Shown here piece after piece: positions 61,173-64,000 of a DNA stretch of 64,000 nt. Source of the stretch: RZZS01 sp964491785. GTDB lineage: Bacteria > Pseudomonadota > Alphaproteobacteria > Micavibrionales > Micavibrionaceae. The first letter of the stretch is position 1; each line of letters starts with the position of its first letter. The stretch covers positions 212,258 to 276,257 of the forward strand of contig CAZBGS010000003.1 of the NCBI GenBank assembly GCA_964491785.1, written 5' to 3'. A model generated the notes under the pieces. It worked only from the letters and a program-made list of their open reading frames with translations, was not told where the DNA came from and made no database searches. Made by a program: the position numbers and the translations under genes.

Positions 61173-62546
61173 TTACTGCTGCGGAAACGACAGTGGCCGC
61201 TCTGGCGTTGCCGGGAATTTAAGCTCCTCCTCGCCAATCGGCGGCCCTTTCCTGATCAGCGCCGAAATATAGAACGCCCCCGCGCCGAAGATTATCGTAT
61301 AGACAATGACGAAAAGCGCCAGCGACGCGGCAACGTTCCCGCCAGGAACCGGCGACACCATGTCGGCTGTCCTGAGAAGCCCGAACACTATCCACGGCTG
61401 GCGCCCGACTTCGGTGACCGCCCACCCCGCAAGTATCGAGACAAACCCCGCAGGCAGCATCAAGAAGCACCAGTGAAGGAAAAAACGGTGATCGTAAAGA
61501 CTCTTGCGCCAGCGAAGATAGGCCGAAGCCAGACCGGTCAGGATCATCAGAAGCCCGATCCCGACCATCACCCTGAAAGCGTAAAAAACGATCGCAACCG
61601 GCGGACGGTCTTCCTTCGGCCATTCCTTCAGCCCCGGAACCTCCCCGTCCCAGTCATGGGTCAGTATCAGGCTGGAAAGTTTGGGAATACTGATTTCGAG
61701 ACTATTTCTCTCCGCCTCGAAATCCGGCACCGCGAACAGCAGCAGCGGAGCCCCTTCCCTCGTTTCCCACAGACCTTCCATAGCCGCCACTTTCGAGGTC
61801 TGGTACCTGAACGAATTAAGGCCATGGAAATCCCCGGCGAGAAGCTGGGTCGGAGCAAGTATCAGAATCAGCCACGAGGCATAATTGACCATCAGCTTGC
61901 CATGTTCGATAAATCTCCCCTTCAGCAGATACCAGGCGCCCACTCCCAGCACCACGAAAGCCGTGGTCAGGTAACAGGCGATCACCATATGCACGAACCT
62001 GTAGGGCATCGACGGATTGAAGATGATCCTGATCCAGTCCTCCGGCCAGTAAGTCCCGTCCGGCCCTGTCTGGAAACCGTCCGGAGTATGCATCCATGAG
62101 GAAGCCGCAAGTATCCAGAAAGCCGAAAACAGCGTACCGACAGCCACCATCAGAGTCGCAAAAAAATGCATCCTCGGCCCGACCTTGCCCCATCCGAACA
62201 GCATCACCCCGAGAAAAGAAGCCTCAAGGAAAAAGGCGGTAAGAACCTCGTAACCCAGCATCGGCCCCATGACCGAACCGGCCGCGTCTGAAAACGCGCT
62301 CCAGTTGGTGCCGAACTGATACGACATGACTATGCCCGACACCACCCCCATGCCGAAAGCCACGGCGAATATCTTTATCCAGAACTTGTAAACCTGCATG
62401 AACAGGTCTCTACCCGTCCTCAAATACCGCCATTCGAGTACGGCGAGCCAGCTGGCAAGCCCGATGGTAAAGGACGGAAAGATAATGTGAAAAGCAACGG
62501 TGAATGCAAATTGTATGCGCGACAAAAGAACCGGATCGAAATCCAT
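61173..62546 (-). CDS. cydA: Cytochrome bd ubiquinol oxidase subunit I
   Basis: 457 residues. Haem-ligand and quinol features visible: RIQFAFTVAFHIIFPSFTIG (His19-type haem b595 ligand region), WLAVLEWRYLRTGRD, GVVSGIVMSYQFGTNWSAFS and the C-terminal RQPWIVFGLLRTADMVSPVP (cytochrome bd signature). The Q-loop between helices VI and VII is short, the type often called CIO/short-Q-loop. Start at 62546 (MDFDPVLLSR) has AGGAGAG upstream. Reduces O2 to water with ubiquinol. Confidence 0.95.
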   Translation of the reverse strand: MDFDPVLLSRIQFAFTVAFHIIFPSFTIGLASWLAVLEWRYLRTGRDLFMQVYKFWIKIFAVAFGMGVVSGIVMSYQFGTNWSAFSDAAGSVMGPMLGYEVLTAFFLEASFLGVMLFGWGKVGPRMHFFATLMVAVGTLFSAFWILAASSWMHTPDGFQTGPDGTYWPEDWIRIIFNPSMPYRFVHMVIACYLTTAFVVLGVGAWYLLKGRFIEHGKLMVNYASWLILILAPTQLLAGDFHGLNSFRYQTSKVAAMEGLWETREGAPLLLFAVPDFEAERNSLEISIPKLSSLILTHDWDGEVPGLKEWPKEDRPPVAIVFYAFRVMVGIGLLMILTGLASAYLRWRKSLYDHRFFLHWCFLMLPAGFVSILAGWAVTEVGRQPWIVFGLLRTADMVSPVPGGNVAASLALFVIVYTIIFGAGAFYISALIRKGPPIGEEELKFPATPERPLSFPQQ

Positions 62547-62631
62547 CACATACTCTCCTGGACAGCTGACAACCTGCGCCCAGCATGCCACGAAAATCGT
62601 CCTTCAACAACCTTGCGCATTCCCTGGCATG

Positions 62632-62654
62632 AGCCGGGTGAGGGGTACCCGGCT
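62632..62654 (-). terminator. Hairpin after the peroxiredoxin gene
   Basis: Perfect 8-bp arms AGCCGGGT/ACCCGGCT with a seven-base loop, 2 bp past the peroxiredoxin stop and 110 bp before the cydA start. No U-run, so it may only weakly separate the peroxiredoxin from cydAB transcripts. Confidence 0.45.
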
Positions 62655-62656
62655 GA

Positions 62657-63196
62657 CTACAGGGTTTCACCTCCGACTTCCCGGTTGCAGGGACATAATT
62701 CCCCTGTTTGCAGAGCATCCAGTACCCTTAATGTTTCTCCGGGATTCCTGCCGACGTTAAGTCCGTTCACGCAAACGTGCTGGATTACGTTTTGCGGATC
62801 TATGATAAAGGTCGCCCGAAGCGCAACCCCTTCCTCCTTATGCCGCACCCCAAGCCCGTCCACGAGCGACCCGTTGGTATCGGCGAACATCCATAAATCA
62901 AGTTCCTTCAGATCCGGATGCTCCCGCCTCCACGCAAGCTTGCAGAACTCGTTATCCGTACTTCCGCCCAGAACCACGCAGTCCCGATCCTCGAATTCTT
63001 TTTTCATTCTGGCGAACTCGACAATCTCGGTGGGACATACGAAGGTAAAATCCTTGGGATAGAAAAAAATCACTTTCCACTTGCCCGCAAAACTCTTGTG
63101 GGTCAGCTGTTCGAATGGATCGTTATAAGGCTCCATTTCTTTTGGCTTCACACCGGTAATTCTGAATTCGGGAAGGTTATCGCCAACGCCAAGCAT
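62657..63196 (-). CDS. 2-Cys peroxiredoxin (AhpC/Prx1-like)
   Basis: 179 residues. Peroxidatic Cys in the motif DFTFVCPTEI, resolving Cys in the C-terminal GELCPCN. Reduces H2O2 and alkyl hydroperoxides using thiols. Directly upstream of cydAB on the same strand; the oxidase works at low oxygen and can release peroxide, so a shared stress response is plausible. Divergent from acylphosphatase. Confidence 0.94.
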   Translation of the reverse strand: MLGVGDNLPEFRITGVKPKEMEPYNDPFEQLTHKSFAGKWKVIFFYPKDFTFVCPTEIVEFARMKKEFEDRDCVVLGGSTDNEFCKLAWRREHPDLKELDLWMFADTNGSLVDGLGVRHKEEGVALRATFIIDPQNVIQHVCVNGLNVGRNPGETLRVLDALQTGELCPCNREVGGETL

Positions 63197-63289
63197 TAAT
63201 TTCTCCTTTTGTTTGGGGATAGACGCTTCAAGTCAATTAGTCGGCACAGCGGACTTGACAAGCCGTCATAATAAATCATTCATCATTTT

Positions 63290-63565
63290 ATGAACGCAAA
63301 ACGAATAAGGATATACGGGCGTGTTCAAGGCGTGGGCTATCGCGCCTGGGCCGTATCGCAAGGAACCCTGCACGGACTTTCCGGCTGGGTTCGCAATCGC
63401 AGCGACGGTTCTGTCGAAGCCCAGTTGCAAGGTGATGTGGAGAACATACACCAGATGATCGAGGCATGCAGAAAAGGGCCGTTATCTGCACATGTAACTG
63501 ATATTGAAATCAGCGACTCCGGCTACGAAAGACTCTCGGCCTTCAGCCACAGGGCAACGGTCTAG
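63290..63565 (+). CDS. acyP: Acylphosphatase
   Basis: 91 residues. Catalytic Arg and phosphate loop in RIRIYGRVQGVGYRAWAV, catalytic Asn in GLSGWVRNRSDGSVEAQLQG. Hydrolyses acyl phosphates. 93 bp from the divergent peroxiredoxin start. Confidence 0.95.
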   Translation: MNAKRIRIYGRVQGVGYRAWAVSQGTLHGLSGWVRNRSDGSVEAQLQGDVENIHQMIEACRKGPLSAHVTDIEISDSGYERLSAFSHRATV

Positions 63566-63638
63566 CCCGCATTTCTCACACTCTCGTACCCGTCATGCCC
63601 GCGATGCGCCGGAAGGCGCGCTGAAATTTCTCCGGGCG

Positions 63639-64000
63639 TTAATGGTCTACTCCCCATAGCGCCTGCTCCTCTCCATCGGGTTTTATAATAATCGCTCTTT
63701 CTTTTTCCAATCCGCTCTCAAAACCCCCAAAACAGGTTGGTCTCTGACCTGAAGCCAATGAAGCATCTATTTGCCTGGCGTAATTTTCAAATGAGGGGAT
63801 AAGATTTTTATTAACTAATATATTCTCGCAGCTTTCTTCCCGGCGTGTAATGCAACTAATATAGTCTGTTTGATTTTCAAATTTGCTTATTAAATGAGAC
63901 GCAAAGCTATCACTGTATATTTGCCCAATACTTATCCGTGGACTTAGAGCCCGACCCAAAACTAATTGAGTGGTTTCAGTCCTTTGTGATTCAATCCGAT
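63639..64000 (-). CDS. Unrecognised protein, C-terminal part (gene starts beyond the right edge)
   Basis: The frame is open from its stop at 63639 to the right edge; no convincing start is inside the window. The visible part includes QRTETTQLVLGRALSPRISI, SDSFASHLISKFENQTDYIS, a Cys pair region (CITRREESCENILV), SGQRPTCFGGFESGLEKERA and ends EEQALWGVDH. No family recognised. The gene is left of no visible partner; it is convergent to acylphosphatase. Confidence 0.45.
   Translation of the reverse strand, partial: RIESQRTETTQLVLGRALSPRISIGQIYSDSFASHLISKFENQTDYISCITRREESCENILVNKNLIPSFENYARQIDASLASGQRPTCFGGFESGLEKERAIIIKPDGEEQALWGVDH

Noticed and set aside
60975..62099. A 374-codon plus-strand frame
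   Set aside because: Antisense of cydA; very basic and low in hydrophobic residues, no domain.
63606..63619. Hairpin GCGCC/GGCGC after acylphosphatase with GTCATGCCCGC nearby
   Set aside because: Possible fragment of the dispersed repeat family but neither terminus is present; five-base arms and no U-run.
1..64000. CRISPR arrays, tRNA or rRNA genes
   Set aside because: No regularly spaced direct repeats, and no cloverleaf or rRNA-like stretches seen by eye; the island edges show no tRNA 3' end.

Overview
The window reads as chromosome of an alphaproteobacterium, probably an uncultured or lightly studied lineage. The evidence is gene content and order: hisZ next to purA, a glmM-ftsH-tilS-cpoB-pal run, a Caulobacter-style cpa/tad pilus locus, and a lpoA/rsmI/yraN/dolP-like neighbourhood. 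A group 3b-like NADP-linked NiFe hydrogenase, an ADP-forming acyl-CoA synthetase and a cytochrome bd oxidase suggest life at low or changing oxygen. There are no rRNA, tRNA or CRISPR features that I can see.

Layout. 1-5.9 kb: end of a type IVb-pilus or type II secretion-like locus (PilB/GspE ATPase, a secreted protein with three Ig-like modules and a PilP/GspC-like domain, a PilN-type lipoprotein secretin, a single-domain response regulator, and a convergent prepilin peptidase). 5.9-11.4 kb: a leftward hydrogenase operon (hydB, a cyclic-nucleotide-binding protein, hydG, hydD, hydA, a RidA protein, a maturation protease). 11.6-14.3 kb: a divergent acetate-CoA ligase fused to a GNAT acetyltransferase. 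14.4-30.5 kb: a complete Tad/Flp pilus locus, headed by a degenerate protein kinase and a membrane protein. 30.6-39.8 kb: leftward housekeeping genes purA, hisZ, glmM, ftsH, tilS, a small DMT protein, cpoB and pal.

40.1-51.3 kb is a mobile island between pal and a sirB1-like gene. It carries a tyrosine integrase at its left end, a leftward lipid-A remodelling module (PmrAB-like two-component system, polyprenyl-phosphate glycosyltransferase, LAB_N protein, ArnT/RgtD-like transferase, PAP2 phosphatase), an AbiE toxin-antitoxin pair, and a MobA/MobL relaxase next to a recognisable MOBQ-type oriT. Two exact PmrA-box sequences lie in the island, one just ahead of the glycosyltransferase gene and one at the head of the regulator unit. 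CTGCACA-N5-TGCACAG motifs occur at both ends. This self-regulated, mobilizable surface-modification cassette is the most interesting unit in the window.

51.4-64 kb returns to core genes: sirB1-like, dolP-like, yraN, rsmI, lpoA-like, an ATP-grasp ligase, a three-gene ABC-2 exporter followed by an overlooked 57-residue membrane protein, a tandem winged-helix-like protein, cydAB, a 2-Cys peroxiredoxin, acylphosphatase, and an unrecognised gene running off the right edge. Dispersed ~100-bp palindromic elements lie after the acyl-CoA synthetase, before glmM and before the DMT gene.
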